64,000 bases of DNA from positions 762,802 to 826,801 of the forward strand of contig KB906736.1 of assembly GCA_000381585.1 (NCBI GenBank). Reading direction: 5' to 3'. Origin of the DNA: Acidobacteriaceae bacterium KBS 83. GTDB lineage: Bacteria; Acidobacteriota; Terriglobia; Terriglobales; Acidobacteriaceae. How positions within the stretch are numbered: the stretch's first letter is position 1; each line of letters begins with the position of its first letter. The notes under the pieces were generated by a model that saw only the letters and a list, made by a program, of their open reading frames with translations, did not search any database and was not told where the DNA came from. Of the stretch, positions 8,772-18,032 are shown piece by piece. A program made the translations under genes and the position numbers.

Positions 8772-9194
8772 ATGAGGATTCTTCCTGTATCATCGGCCAG
8801 CATCAACTATCGAATAGGTGAGCCTTCCCTACGCCGTACAACCAGGAGCTGGGGACTGGCTAAAAACGGACAGACCGCACGTTTCGTCGAGCCGATGGAG
8901 TGCTTGCCTGTGGACTGGATCCCAGAGGGCGATCTGTGGACCTATGAGCTGAAGCTGGACGGATACCGCGCGATCGCGGTGAAAAGCGGCGGGAAGGTGA
9001 CGGTCTACTCACGCCGCGGTACTGACCTGACGCAACGATTCAGATATGTAGCGGATGCCTTGGCGAGCCTGCCTGATGAGACAGTGATCGACGGCGAAGT
9101 CGTGGCTCTTGACGAGCGGGGAAAGCCTACGAGCGCGATCACCAGCGCCGCGACGAAACCGGCGGGTCAGACTGCCTCAGGAGTTCCTTATTGA
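8772..9194 (+). pseudogene. ATP-dependent DNA ligase (LigD-type) fragment
   Basis: The segment encodes the N-terminal part of a LigD-like adenylation domain: 'FVEPMECLPV', motif I 'YELKLDGYRAIAV' with the adenylated Lys in KLDG, 'VYSRRGTDLTQRF', and motif III 'VIDGEVVALDERGKPT'. Homology stops abruptly near 9130, and the remaining motifs, OB fold and C-terminus are absent. After the break the sequence overlaps an oppositely oriented small gene. Intact relatives seal DNA ends in non-homologous end joining with Ku; this remnant cannot. Confidence 0.7.
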
Positions 9195-9351
9195 GGACCT
9201 CGAGGATTTTCGGATGCACTTCAATCACGGCGCCATCGCTGAGATGAACACGGGCCGTCTCGCCTTTCCAAAGCGTGGTGCGGACAATATGTTCGGAGTT
9301 GAGAAGGTGTGTGTTGTCGTTGTCGATGTCGGGAACCTGAATAAAAGCCAT
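9139..9351 (-). CDS. Small hypothetical protein, ~70 aa
   Basis: The sequence from 'MAFIQVPDIDNDNTHLLN' through 'IVRTTLWKGETARVHLSDG' to 'EVHPKILEVLNKELLRQ' has the pattern of a compact beta-barrel fold with a C-terminal helix. It loosely recalls FlbD/HfQ-like small proteins, but the similarity is too weak to name it. The ATG at 9351 is chosen over an upstream one at 9411 because the extension is basic and lacks pattern. The last ~10 codons overlap the ligase fragment and are probably foreign to the original gene. Confidence 0.4.
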   Translation of the reverse strand: MAFIQVPDIDNDNTHLLNSEHIVRTTLWKGETARVHLSDGAVIEVHPKILEVLNKELLRQSDPPVSSRRW

Positions 9352-9401
9352 GACGCGATGGTAAGGCGCTCGCCGCTTGTGCAAAAGTCCCGAAGGCACA
9401 C

Positions 9402-9430
9402 CACGCGCCACGTCGCCCTGTGTGCGCTCA
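9402..9430 (+). repeat. Short dispersed repeat, copy 2
   Basis: It carries 'cgcgccacgtcgccctgtgt', matching the copies at 1566 and 10661 with a few substitutions. Confidence 0.45.
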
Positions 9431-9466
9431 GATGGCCCGCCACGAGCGAGGCCGCCGCGGCACAGT

Positions 9467-10103
9467 TCAAAGCCGCTGATAGTCGATCTTGAGCAGGTTC
9501 TTGCGACCCGGCTGGAGTGTGATCTGGACTGTGCCCTGACCCCATCGCCGGTGGCTGCTGTCGAAGTCGGCCAACTGCTCGGGCGTAGCGCCGAGATAAG
9601 CGAGCAGTCGGCGTAGGGTCTCCGCGCTCTGGATACGTAACTGAGGCCCGAGCATGGTCCGGCAATCGAGCGCCATGGCCTGCACGCCGAGGCCCTTGTT
9701 GTCCACGAAGTTCACGCATATGTCGCGGGGCTGGAGAAGCGCACGCGGCACCAAGCGCCGACGGCTCTGCGGATTCCGCTCCTCGCAAAGCCTCGCAGAT
9801 GATCTGGTCGGCGAAGTAGCGGAACCGCTCGCCGGGTGTGAGCGCGCCGCAGGACTGACAGTCAAGTACGAGTACGGTGTCGGCACGCTCACGCGCCATC
9901 TGTTCGGCCTGCGCTCGGCCTGCTCCTTCGACTCTGAGCGGGGCACATCCTCCTGCATGCGCCCCGCTCAGGTTTAGGGTTCCTCCCTCTGGTCTGAGGA
10001 ACCGGGCACGGATGTCGGGGTCTGGGGGATGGTCAGTGTTTTCCAAATACGGCCCTATGCCGCCGATGATAGACCGCGACTCATAGTGGAAAAACCACCG
10101 CAA
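9467..10103 (-). pseudogene. Frameshifted second copy of the zinc-ribbon protein
   Basis: The DNA is very close to the intact gene at 3693-4160. One extra A near 9785-9790 ('ctcgcaaagcc' against 'tcgcaagcc') breaks the frame between the zinc ribbon ('CQSCGALTPGERF') and the C-terminal half. An insertion of about 100 bp also separates the N-terminal part from the body, and the ATG used in the intact copy has become ATA. The C-terminal half differs from the intact copy only at a few residues, so the duplication is recent. Confidence 0.75.
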
Positions 10104-10165
10104 CGTGTAGGGCCTGACAGGGGCGAAGGCGCCGATAAGTGGGCACGCCGCCTAGCGCGCGAACG

Positions 10166-10629
10166 CTACTTTAAGAGGTACACGACCGTCGTCTCAGTGT
10201 CGGCCGGATCGGGCGTCGGGTCTCCGTATATCTCCCATGAGCGCCCAGCAGATTCCCTCCAATTTGCCGTCATCCATTTTCTGATCGCATCGTGCGCCTC
10301 GTTCATGCGGTCGTACGGACCGCGGTGGACGGCGACGGCAGCCTCGCCCCCTTGTGTTTCGGTCGCGTACACCTCACCCGCGGTTTCAAACGTGCGCGTA
10401 ACCTCGACACCGAAGTCGCACAGTATCTGCCCGCCCGGCTGTGTCGGGTGGTCGGTAGAGAAAAATGTTGTGACCATCAGTCCGCAGGCTTGGCTGACTG
10501 CGAATGAACTCCCAGACCTTGCCCTAGGGCTGGCCCCCACGCCGAGCCAACCGCACCTTGCGCGACCTCACGCCGCACCGCGGCCAACTTGCGCGGGTGA
10601 ACAGTCTGTAAGTTGACGGAAACTGGCAT
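10166..10629 (-). pseudogene. GyrI-like small-molecule-binding protein with two frameshifts
   Basis: Reading three frames in order gives one continuous GyrI-like protein: from ATG 10629 'VHPRKLAAVRREVAQG' and 'VGSAWGPALG'; then 'KVWEFIRSQPSLRTDGHNIF'; then 'HPTQPGGQILCDFGVEVTR', 'AVAVHRGPYDRMNEAHDAI' and 'WEIYGDPTPDPADTETTVVY'. Two apparent +1 insertions, near 10525 and 10450, break it. The family (GyrI/AraC effector-binding fold) binds small hydrophobic molecules or inhibits gyrase. The C-terminal third is open in frame, but a working product is unlikely. Confidence 0.65.
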
Positions 10630-10660
10630 TTCCTCGAATCGTAAATCAGGATCCTTGATC

Positions 10661-10689
10661 GTCGCGCCACGTTGCCCTGTGTGCGAACG
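10661..10689 (+). repeat. Short dispersed repeat, copy 3
   Basis: 'gtcgcgccacgttgccctgt' and following bases match the copies at 1566 and 9402. It sits about 30 bp upstream of the GyrI-like pseudogene start. Confidence 0.5.
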
Positions 10690-11207
10690 TAGGGGCGTCT
10701 ATACCTGCTAGCGGCTTATTAGTTGCCAGCGAAACAGCCAGTCGGGATTGCAGGTATGGCTATGTTCGATTTTGGGGAGTTCTGATTCGTTCCGCGCGGT
10801 GCCTACCCTCAAATAGCAGCGGGCGCAGATGGAATCGATGGTTCCATCCTTGTTTCTTCGATGAGAAAACGGCTCATTCGCAATCATGCGACAACAACCC
10901 TATTTGGGGGCCGATAGCGCAGCATACTAGTAATTCCCCCGGGGTGCCCCGCGAACTTTTTTGGATTTGGCCCGACTCGCGCCGCGTCGCGCTGCGTGCG
11001 ATCACACGACGCGGAACCGCTCTCAGCGCCTTCAGCCCCCGCGCACCAAAAATGAGGCTGCGGGTGCTACAACGGGTGCTACAACCAGAATGGAATTCTG
11101 CAAAACATGAGACGAATGCTACAGAATGTCGCAGTCTGAAGTCGTACAAGTCGGCTGTCATAAAGCATTGAAAGCAAGCGCGTTATCTTGCATGTGCCAC
11201 AAAACAA
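10690..11207 (+). other. Intergenic, with possible integrase C-terminus relic on the minus strand
   Basis: No convincing gene. Near 11030-11110 the minus strand reads 'SHVLQNSILVVAPVVAPAAS' before a stop. The tandem 'gggtgctacaac' DNA behind it recalls the C-terminal tails of phage-type tyrosine integrases, but the stretch is very short. The rest holds nothing that I recognise. Confidence 0.3.
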
Positions 11208-11244
11208 ACCGACTAGCAGCGAGAGCCGCTAATCGGTCGTTTTT
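11208..11244 (+). terminator. Probable hairpin terminator before the left att repeat
   Basis: ACCGACTAGC pairs with GCTAATCGGT (one mismatch) around a short loop and is followed by CGTTTTT. It lies 12 bp upstream of the tRNA-Leu 3' fragment. Confidence 0.45.
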
Positions 11245-11256
11245 GCTAGGTCGTAC

Positions 11257-11313
11257 AACTCAAAATCCGTCGGAGGCGACTCCATGAGGGTTCAATTCCC
11301 TCTCCCGGCACCA
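11257..11313 (+). other. attachment-site repeat (left): 3' half of tRNA-Leu(CAA)
   Basis: The 57 bp begin at the anticodon loop ('actcaaaatcc', anticodon CAA), continue through a long class-II variable arm and a T-arm with stem GAGGG/CCCTC around TTCAATT, and end with an encoded CCA. The 5' half of the tRNA is missing. A homologous 57-bp segment lies at 40442-40498. Integrases often use the 3' half of tRNA genes as attB, so this pair is read as the attachment sites of an island. Confidence 0.75.
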
Positions 11314-11809
11314 GCTATCTTATTTCGTTTCAATAGCTTTGCGAGAAACGACCCTCGTGCTCTCTGCCTTGGCGGGTACAAAATCGGGTACAGTGCGCAT
11401 CCTGCTTATTTTCAATAGGTTGGGGGCTCTTGCACTTACTCTTCACCAGCAATCTATATATAGTTAGCGTCTTTTACGCCTAATTACGGAGTGCGCGGCG
11501 GATAATAGGTCCGCTAAAGCATTCGTGCGACGGATTGAAGCGGAAGAATTGATTCTGTTGGGGGAAGCCCTATGGCTCCAAACATCTCCAAGGGTCAATC
11601 CCAATTGTGGTCACAATTCTGGACTACCTGCGTTATGTTTCTGCGATGAGCCCGCTGTCTTCGCTTCTACGTACGCATAGAATCTCGCCTTCTCGGAGTG
11701 ACCCTGCCCATCCTATTTATCGGCTAGGTCCCAAATAAAGTCGACAATAACGTAGACCCGAGTAGCATTCATAGCGGTTCAAATTTTCTTCATGTCCTTG
11801 TGATTTGAG
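11314..11809 (-). other. Island left end with integrase C-terminus relic
   Basis: On the minus strand, ending at a TAA at 11320-11322, the DNA reads 'TVPDFVPAKAESTRVVSRKA', resembling tails of tyrosine integrases that end beside a tRNA. The same 'gtacaaa..gtacag' doublet and the following 'gcggcggataa..ggtccgc' block recur after the right att repeat (40557-40710), so roughly 250 bp of homology follow both sites. The remaining DNA up to 11809 shows no gene. Confidence 0.5.
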
Positions 11810-13500
11810 GTGAATCGAAGGGAGCGTTCACTTCTTACCATGAGTCTCGTTACGATCATCTGGTCAATGATTGCGTCGGCGTGTTTCACGCTGGCTGCGA
11901 TTCATTTTCTGCTCTGGTGCAGAAGTCGGACGGCATGGACTAATCTGCTCTTTTGCTTAACGGCAGTGGGGACGGGCATCTTCGCGTTCTGTGAATTGCG
12001 GATGATGCACGCTGGAACGCCAGCAGAATTAACCTCTACGCTCAGGTGGGGGCATGTAGCGGTATGGGTATTGGTTGTGTCCCTGGTCGGATTTGTGAGG
12101 CTTTACCTGAGGGCCGGTCGCCTATGGCTCGCGTGGACGGTCTGCGCTTTACGTACTTTGGCTCTCCTGCTCAATTTCCTGGTTGGGAAGAATCTCAATT
12201 ATCTCGAAGTCGGTAGTCTACGTCACATATCGTTTCTCGGCGAGTCCGTTTCGATTCCCGAAGGTGCAGTACACAATCCGTGGATGGTGGTGGGGCAGTT
12301 GAGTCTGGTGCTGCTTGTCGTCTTTGCAGCGGACGCCAGCTTCACTGTCTGGCGGCGCGGCGACCGCAGCACAGCAATGACTGTGGGTGGAAGCATCGTA
12401 TTCTTCACACTAGTCTCAGCCGGTCAGTCTCTCGTTGTGTTATGGGGAATCGTCCAGATACCGCTCACGGCCAGTGTGTTTTTCATGGGCGTGGTTGTGA
12501 TGATGGGATACCAACTAAGTTACGATACCCTCCGCGCGTCGCAACTCGGCCGCGAGCTTCGCTTGAGTGAAGCAGGGTTGCGCGAGAGTGAAGAAAGGAT
12601 GATGCTGGCCGTCGAGGCAGCCGACTTTGGTATTTGGATTCGGGATCTCGCGCGGAACGAAATCTGGGCGACAGACAAGTGGCGCGCGCTATTTGGCTTT
12701 AATCAAGCAGAACGGCTGGAACTCGACAGCATCCTCCAACGAATCCACCCGGAGGATAGGGATACAGTTCGCTCGGTGCTGTCAACGGCTGCTGATGGCG
12801 ACGGTAGCTATGAAACTGAATATCGAGTGATGTCACCGACCGGCGAGATTCGTTGGATCGGATCTCACGGCCGTGTCGAGTTCGATGGCACAGGAAGACC
12901 TATTGTTGCCCGTGGTCTGTCCCTAGACATTACGGCGCGAAAGCGAGCTGAGGAAGAGGCTCTGTTGTTGCAGCAGGAGATAGCGCATGTGGGGCGCGTC
13001 ACCTCGATGGGCCAGCTTGCCTCCGCTCTGGCGCATGAGATCAATCAGCCGCTCGGTGCGATCTTGCGCAATGCGGAGGCGGCGGAACTGTTCATGCAGA
13101 ATCCATCGCCGGACCTAGACGAAATTCGCGCAATTCTTGCGGATATTCGCAAGGACGACCAGCGCGCAGGCAATGTTATCGATCGGATGAGGGGCCTTCT
13201 CAAGCGGCATGATCTCGAAAAGCGGCCGCTTGATGTCCGTGAGTTAGTTAGCGGCGTCATTACCCTCGTGCGATCCGATGCTGCGGCGCGACACATACCA
13301 CTGCACGTGGTTCTAGCAGATGATCTGCCATCTGTGCGTGGTGACCTTGTGCACCTTCAGCAGGTGTTGCTAAACCTCTTAACCAACGGAATGGATGCAC
13401 TCGACGAGGCGAGACGGGATGACCCGCGCCCTCCTGAAGACACGATCTCCAGCCCGGCCATACAAACTATCTTGTGGGCCGCGACGCGCTACGTGCTTTA
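11810..13500 (+). pseudogene. Membrane-bound PAS sensor histidine kinase, C-terminally truncated
   Basis: About six to seven hydrophobic helices (residues ~10-240) precede a PAS domain (~262-385, ending 'GLSLDITARKRAEEE') and a HisKA dimerisation domain with H-box 'SALAHEINQPLGAI'. The ATPase domain starts and reaches the N-box 'LLNLLTNGMDALDEA', but the G boxes are absent. From about 13440 the frame continues through DNA antisense to the neighbouring gene, giving a meaningless tail. A GTG at 11810 or an ATG at 11840 could be the start. Without an ATP lid it cannot autophosphorylate. The break coincides with the 3' end of the giant membrane protein, suggesting a recombination junction. Confidence 0.75.
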
Positions 13501-16500
13501 CTTCACGATATCCAAACCAGGCTTAAGGAAGTGGAAGAGACTGGTGCCGATAACGGGAAACTGCGCTGCAAGCCAGGTCAGCAACGGTACGGCGCCAAAC
13601 GCGGCCAGGCGAAGATAGAACTCGATGCCAAGTTCGTTCGCAGAGGTGTCAGTGATCCTGCTGAGGATGGGGTTGCGGTACATCTGGGCGAATACCCAGA
13701 CGATCCCGGAGCCGAGGATAATAAGGACCGCTGTGAACATCCAGTCGATCCAGGCTTGTGGACGAAACGGGTATGAGTTCCATGCCAAGATGGCGAGTAC
13801 GAAGGCCATAGAAACGAAGACCATGGTGTAGCGGAGATTGACCAGAACGGCCCGGATGACGGAGACGTATCGAATGGCAAGGAACTCTTCGGCCACGCGG
13901 ATGGGTTCCTCTTCGCGGCTCTGCGGCGCGGCGTGGAGTTCGAGGGCATCCTGCACTTCGGTGCCACGTCTAGCTTTGATAGGCATCATCTCCATGGGTT
14001 CGCTTTCGACGAACCCGGTGCGCTCATCTTCCCAGTAAGGGATCAACAGCCCGGCGAGAAGAAGTTCGCAAAAGTGGGCGTAGCCCCTTTCAATCGCGGC
14101 CATGAAATTGAGTTCGTCCCGGTGTTCAGGAGCAGGGATATCGTCGCCGATGAGAAAGGCTCTGGATCCTTTTCTTAGGCTGCTATCCCCCTTGCGTCGG
14201 CGGAGCCTCTTGTCTCCGATCAGCTGGATCAACTCTGCGATATGTGCGCCGAGTGCGGCGTTGCAGCTTTCGAGTGCCTTCCACTCCGCCGGACGTTTGG
14301 AGTTTACTGCGTTCCTCAAACCTTCACTGTGGATCATCTGGCGCATGGACTCGGTGGACCGCGCCATGTCGCGCCAATACTCTTCTAGGCCGCCTTGACG
14401 CAGCATAGTCATCCAAGCCACTCCCTTCAGGCGATTGAAGGCAAAGCGAATCGGCAGGTGCTCAAGCGGTACAAGCAGACCTCTTCGTAAGGAAGTCCAG
14501 ATGAAGATGACGCGTACCCAGCCAGTGAGCGCAACGATCATGAGCGGAAAGAAGAGTGCGCGTATAAGGAATTCATAGAGGGTTGGCCAAAAGCCCACCT
14601 TCCAAAGGAAGTGGTCTAGACCTTGAACGTGAATCAAGAAGACGGCGACGACAAACAGCGCGAGGTATAGGGCGGCGAGAATTATGTCCAGTCCTGCTCC
14701 AGGGGAGCGGAAGAAGCGTCGCACGATTTCACGCGTGATCAGGAGGCAGGTGATGTTGCGATAGAGGCAGTGGTCCTGTGATGTCTCGCACCGGCTGAGA
14801 CTCTCCTCGGCTACATAGAGTGGATAGGCGGTGGTTGCGTTGACCCTGCACGGTAATTGTGGCCTGCCGTTTACCGAGAAGCGCAGGCGTAACGTCTGGC
14901 ACAGTCCCCACAGGTACCAGCCGAAGAGAAGCAGGATAGTAGGAAGGAGCGGAGACACGCCGCTCTCGGGATGAAGGCATCGGTAACTGAAGAAGAGGCC
15001 GGCGAAGGTGTGGGTTCCGACGGTGATGTCTTTTTCGCAAATAATCACCCAAAAAACGGGCACTGCCAGCAAGGTCAGACAGGCGATCACGTGCAGGAGT
15101 ACGTAATAGCTCTTGCGCCGCGCCGGTTCGGGATCGTTGTCGTTGCGGCACCGGTCAGGTTGTTGCCTTGGTTCTGGATCCCGGCTATAGAAACCCATGT
15201 AGGGGTATGTTCCTGCCAACGTGGCGAGAAGGCTGACAGATGCGGCGATGAGGGTGAAAACACCCCAAAAGGCGGGGTAGAAGCTCCACATGCTTCCGCG
15301 AAATACCGGAAACAATGGGTAGGAGATAACAAAGCCCATGCAGAAGAGCATGGCGGTAGCGATGTTGACGTATACCGCGCGCCGTCGCGGCATGTCGCCG
15401 CTCTTTATGGCGAGGTCGCGGGTAAACGGCGACCAGAAGTTTGCCGTGAGCAGCACAGCGCTATGTCCGAAGCAGAGCAGGATGATCAGGATACAGAGTG
15501 CAAACCAGAACAGTGAAGGATAGACGCGCACTCCTGGTTCAAAAGGATCCGGCGAATTCGGCTTATTCGACCCGCTACACCGCGAAGCATACTTATCGTA
15601 TGAATCGGCCAGCAGATTGATGTCTGGGAGGATAGCCTCAGAGTTACTTGCGCACTGATCGAGAATGCCGAGCGGGTAGTAGCCATCCCGGCCTACAGCG
15701 GTTGCCCAGAGTAATGGACGCAGTATGAGACGGTCCGCTCTGGAAGAGCGCGGATATCCTGCGAGCCACGGCGCAGGATTAGTCGTCGTCCTGTGCCCAT
15801 CCCAGAGGATAAAGCTGGCTGCGTTGTAATAGGCTTCACTTTGCGAATCCGGGAAGGCGCGGATGTGTTGTCCGGAGAAGTAGGCATGATCAAGTCCGAC
15901 AAGGTTGTACGGGGATATCGTGATGGCGCCCAGATACTGAAGGTTGTCGATATCGCGCTCAACCAGAAGATCGCCCCCATCGAGAAAAATGAGCCTCGCA
16001 TCGGGACATGCGCGATGGAGGAACTGTGCTAGAAAGAGCTCATCGAGCACATTAGTGGCGCTGATGGCGATGGTGCGGACATGCGATCGCAGGAGTCGTC
16101 GACCGATCGCCATCAACTGGGCCTCCTCAGAGGCCGGTGTTTGATCCTGAGAGAAGTGGGGTATGGAGTCGTCTAAGTTGATTTCTTTTAACGAGAAATG
16201 TAGGTACGGTGCCAAGGCCGGATCTGACTGCTCCTTGCTCTTCTCCGCTTCGCGGGCATTTCGCAGCGACGAGATGTCTCGCGGATAACTGAGTACCAGC
16301 GGGTCATCGTTTTTGCACGGACCAAGGATGTTGGCCTTTTTAACATCTGGTTGCTTCTTCCCTTTTCTGGGCGGTCCAATACGCTCATACTCTGGTTCTC
16401 CTTGATACGAGTTCGATGCGGTTCCGAAGACGGTGCCATCTTCTGTAAGGAATGCGATTCTGTCGCACCCCTGCCATTCATCCTGAAACAATTTGGTGAC

Positions 16501-17541
16501 CGTTGCCTCCTGGAGCGATGTGTCCTCAGCAAAAGAGTGATAGCCGATTTGCGTACCATGGAAGCTCTCATTCAGCAGAGCGCTCGCGATTTCAGTGGAA
16601 GTACCACCTGTGATGGAGATAGTCTTTATGCCGACCTTATGCAAAGGTGAGGATGTGAGAGCTGTTTCAATGCCCTCGCGCAGTGAAGCGGCAGCACCCG
16701 AGTACTTGAAAAGGATGAGGTCCATCTCCTCGGCCTGCGGTTGCCCGGGATTGCCCCGCATCGACAGGCTTGCTTTGAACTTGGACTGTAAGGTTGTCTC
16801 ATAGAGAAATGCATTTTGCAGTTGCACCCCATCAACGCCCTGGGTGGGCGTGTCAGCCACAAGGAAGACGTAGATTGCTCTTCTAAAGCTTAGGCTTGGC
16901 TCATCATCGGGGCGCGCGCGATATTTCAGCACGATCAGGCCTGGCTGCTTCAGGCGTTCTGCGTCTTCACTACTATCACCGGCACTGGCGGATGTGCCCT
17001 TGAGCTGGTTCTTTGGCTTCCAAGGCAGCCAGTAGTAGCTTCCGACGTAGCCGTTGTCGGAAGCGGCTTGCATCAGGGCGTCGATGGTGCGATCAAAATC
17101 CAGTTCCGAGTGTCCGCGCTCAGGGTCGGGAACGATCGCCGTGATGGCGGTGATTTCTGGGATCGAGGCGTCGGTGTCCGGGAGCTTCGATGGGATGCCC
17201 CACGGATCGGAGCTTCCATTGCATCCAGCTTCTACCTGCACGGAGGAAACCTGTAGGTGCGACTCCAGCTTCTTCTCTGTTCCTTTAACCGTGAGGGATA
17301 TGTTTGCGGGTGAGTCTTTCAAGCTGGCCCCACCGAGACGAACAGGAGCCCAATACTGGCATGACGCCGTCCACGGGCCATTGATTCCTTTGCTATCGAC
17401 GATCGACTTTGTCGAGGAGGCCTGAGCGACAGCCGGTGAAGCTGGAGGGCCCGAAGGGCCGGTCTGAACCGTAGGCCGAAACAATGCTCCCACGGCGAGG
17501 ACTATGGCTGCACCGGTAGTGGCGCCCTGTTTCGTGTTCAC
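13498..17541 (-). CDS. Giant membrane protein with periplasmic-binding-like domain
   Basis: A GTG at 17541 with AGGAGG just upstream starts a protein of about 1347 residues. A signal anchor ('GAAIVLAVGALF') leads into ~650 residues of soluble, extracytoplasmic sequence. Within it, 'VGIKTISITGGTSTEIASAL' and 'VRTIAISATNVLDELFLAQF' with 'ARLIFLDGGDLL' have the alternating beta/alpha pattern of a type-1 periplasmic-binding or receptor fold. A block of several membrane helices follows ('LFWFALCILIILLCFGHSA', 'IATAMLFCMGFVISYPLF' and more), then an acidic and basic cytoplasmic stretch and two final helix pairs. No kinase, channel or transporter signature was found. It lies downstream of the gasdermin, protease and M15 genes on the same strand. 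A sensor role is possible but unproven. Confidence 0.65.
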   Translation of the reverse strand: MNTKQGATTGAAIVLAVGALFRPTVQTGPSGPPASPAVAQASSTKSIVDSKGINGPWTASCQYWAPVRLGGASLKDSPANISLTVKGTEKKLESHLQVSSVQVEAGCNGSSDPWGIPSKLPDTDASIPEITAITAIVPDPERGHSELDFDRTIDALMQAASDNGYVGSYYWLPWKPKNQLKGTSASAGDSSEDAERLKQPGLIVLKYRARPDDEPSLSFRRAIYVFLVADTPTQGVDGVQLQNAFLYETTLQSKFKASLSMRGNPGQPQAEEMDLILFKYSGAAASLREGIETALTSSPLHKVGIKTISITGGTSTEIASALLNESFHGTQIGYHSFAEDTSLQEATVTKLFQDEWQGCDRIAFLTEDGTVFGTASNSYQGEPEYERIGPPRKGKKQPDVKKANILGPCKNDDPLVLSYPRDISSLRNAREAEKSKEQSDPALAPYLHFSLKEINLDDSIPHFSQDQTPASEEAQLMAIGRRLLRSHVRTIAISATNVLDELFLAQFLHRACPDARLIFLDGGDLLVERDIDNLQYLGAITISPYNLVGLDHAYFSGQHIRAFPDSQSEAYYNAASFILWDGHRTTTNPAPWLAGYPRSSRADRLILRPLLWATAVGRDGYYPLGILDQCASNSEAILPDINLLADSYDKYASRCSGSNKPNSPDPFEPGVRVYPSLFWFALCILIILLCFGHSAVLLTANFWSPFTRDLAIKSGDMPRRRAVYVNIATAMLFCMGFVISYPLFPVFRGSMWSFYPAFWGVFTLIAASVSLLATLAGTYPYMGFYSRDPEPRQQPDRCRNDNDPEPARRKSYYVLLHVIACLTLLAVPVFWVIICEKDITVGTHTFAGLFFSYRCLHPESGVSPLLPTILLLFGWYLWGLCQTLRLRFSVNGRPQLPCRVNATTAYPLYVAEESLSRCETSQDHCLYRNITCLLITREIVRRFFRSPGAGLDIILAALYLALFVVAVFLIHVQGLDHFLWKVGFWPTLYEFLIRALFFPLMIVALTGWVRVIFIWTSLRRGLLVPLEHLPIRFAFNRLKGVAWMTMLRQGGLEEYWRDMARSTESMRQMIHSEGLRNAVNSKRPAEWKALESCNAALGAHIAELIQLIGDKRLRRRKGDSSLRKGSRAFLIGDDIPAPEHRDELNFMAAIERGYAHFCELLLAGLLIPYWEDERTGFVESEPMEMMPIKARRGTEVQDALELHAAPQSREEEPIRVAEEFLAIRYVSVIRAVLVNLRYTMVFVSMAFVLAILAWNSYPFRPQAWIDWMFTAVLIILGSGIVWVFAQMYRNPILSRITDTSANELGIEFYLRLAAFGAVPLLTWLAAQFPVIGTSLFHFLKPGLDIVK

Positions 17542-18032
17542 GTAAGGCCTCCTGAAGGGCGAGCCCTTCGATGCAAGGTTTACAAGCGGCCGGCCTATGA
17601 AATGCAGCATCCGAGCAAGCAAATAACTTCAAAGACGGACAAGGCCGGATGAGCCGAGAAGGTTTGCGGTTCAGCAGAAAGAAGCTTCAACTCGGTTGAG
17701 TGACCGGTCGATTCGCAGTCTTTCGGAACGCAGCTTCTGCGAGGAAGGCGTCCGGATACAGCTCGTCAAAAGCCAAAACAGTGCGAGAGACAATTGCCGA
17801 TCTGACTTCGCGGCCGGGAACAGAATGATCGAAAACGAAGTAGCTCCTAAGCCGATAGTGAGTACCTAAGATAAAGCGTTACAAATACTTCTAAGGACTT
17901 TTGCTAGGTGTCTACTAAACCTTCCCTAAAAATCTATAAGGCCAAGAGTTGTATAGACCAATTCGAATCACCAATAATCGCTACACAAACGGGGCAAATG
18001 TCTCCCGGAAGACAACCCGACGGCCGATCCGC
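17542..18032 (-). other. Intergenic, no gene seen
   Basis: Roughly 490 bp between the M15 peptidase and the giant membrane protein. It should contain the promoter of the latter; the AT-rich part around 17870-17950 is the most likely place. An alternative TTG start for the membrane protein at 17622 lacks a ribosome site. Confidence 0.4.

Noticed and set aside
11257..11313. Functional tRNA-Leu gene
   Set aside because: Acceptor 5' strand and D-arm are missing here and at 40442, so neither copy can make a tRNA.
13498..17541. Many plus-strand open frames inside the giant membrane protein gene
   Set aside because: They are antisense shadows in a GC-rich gene, without ribosome sites or recognisable domains.
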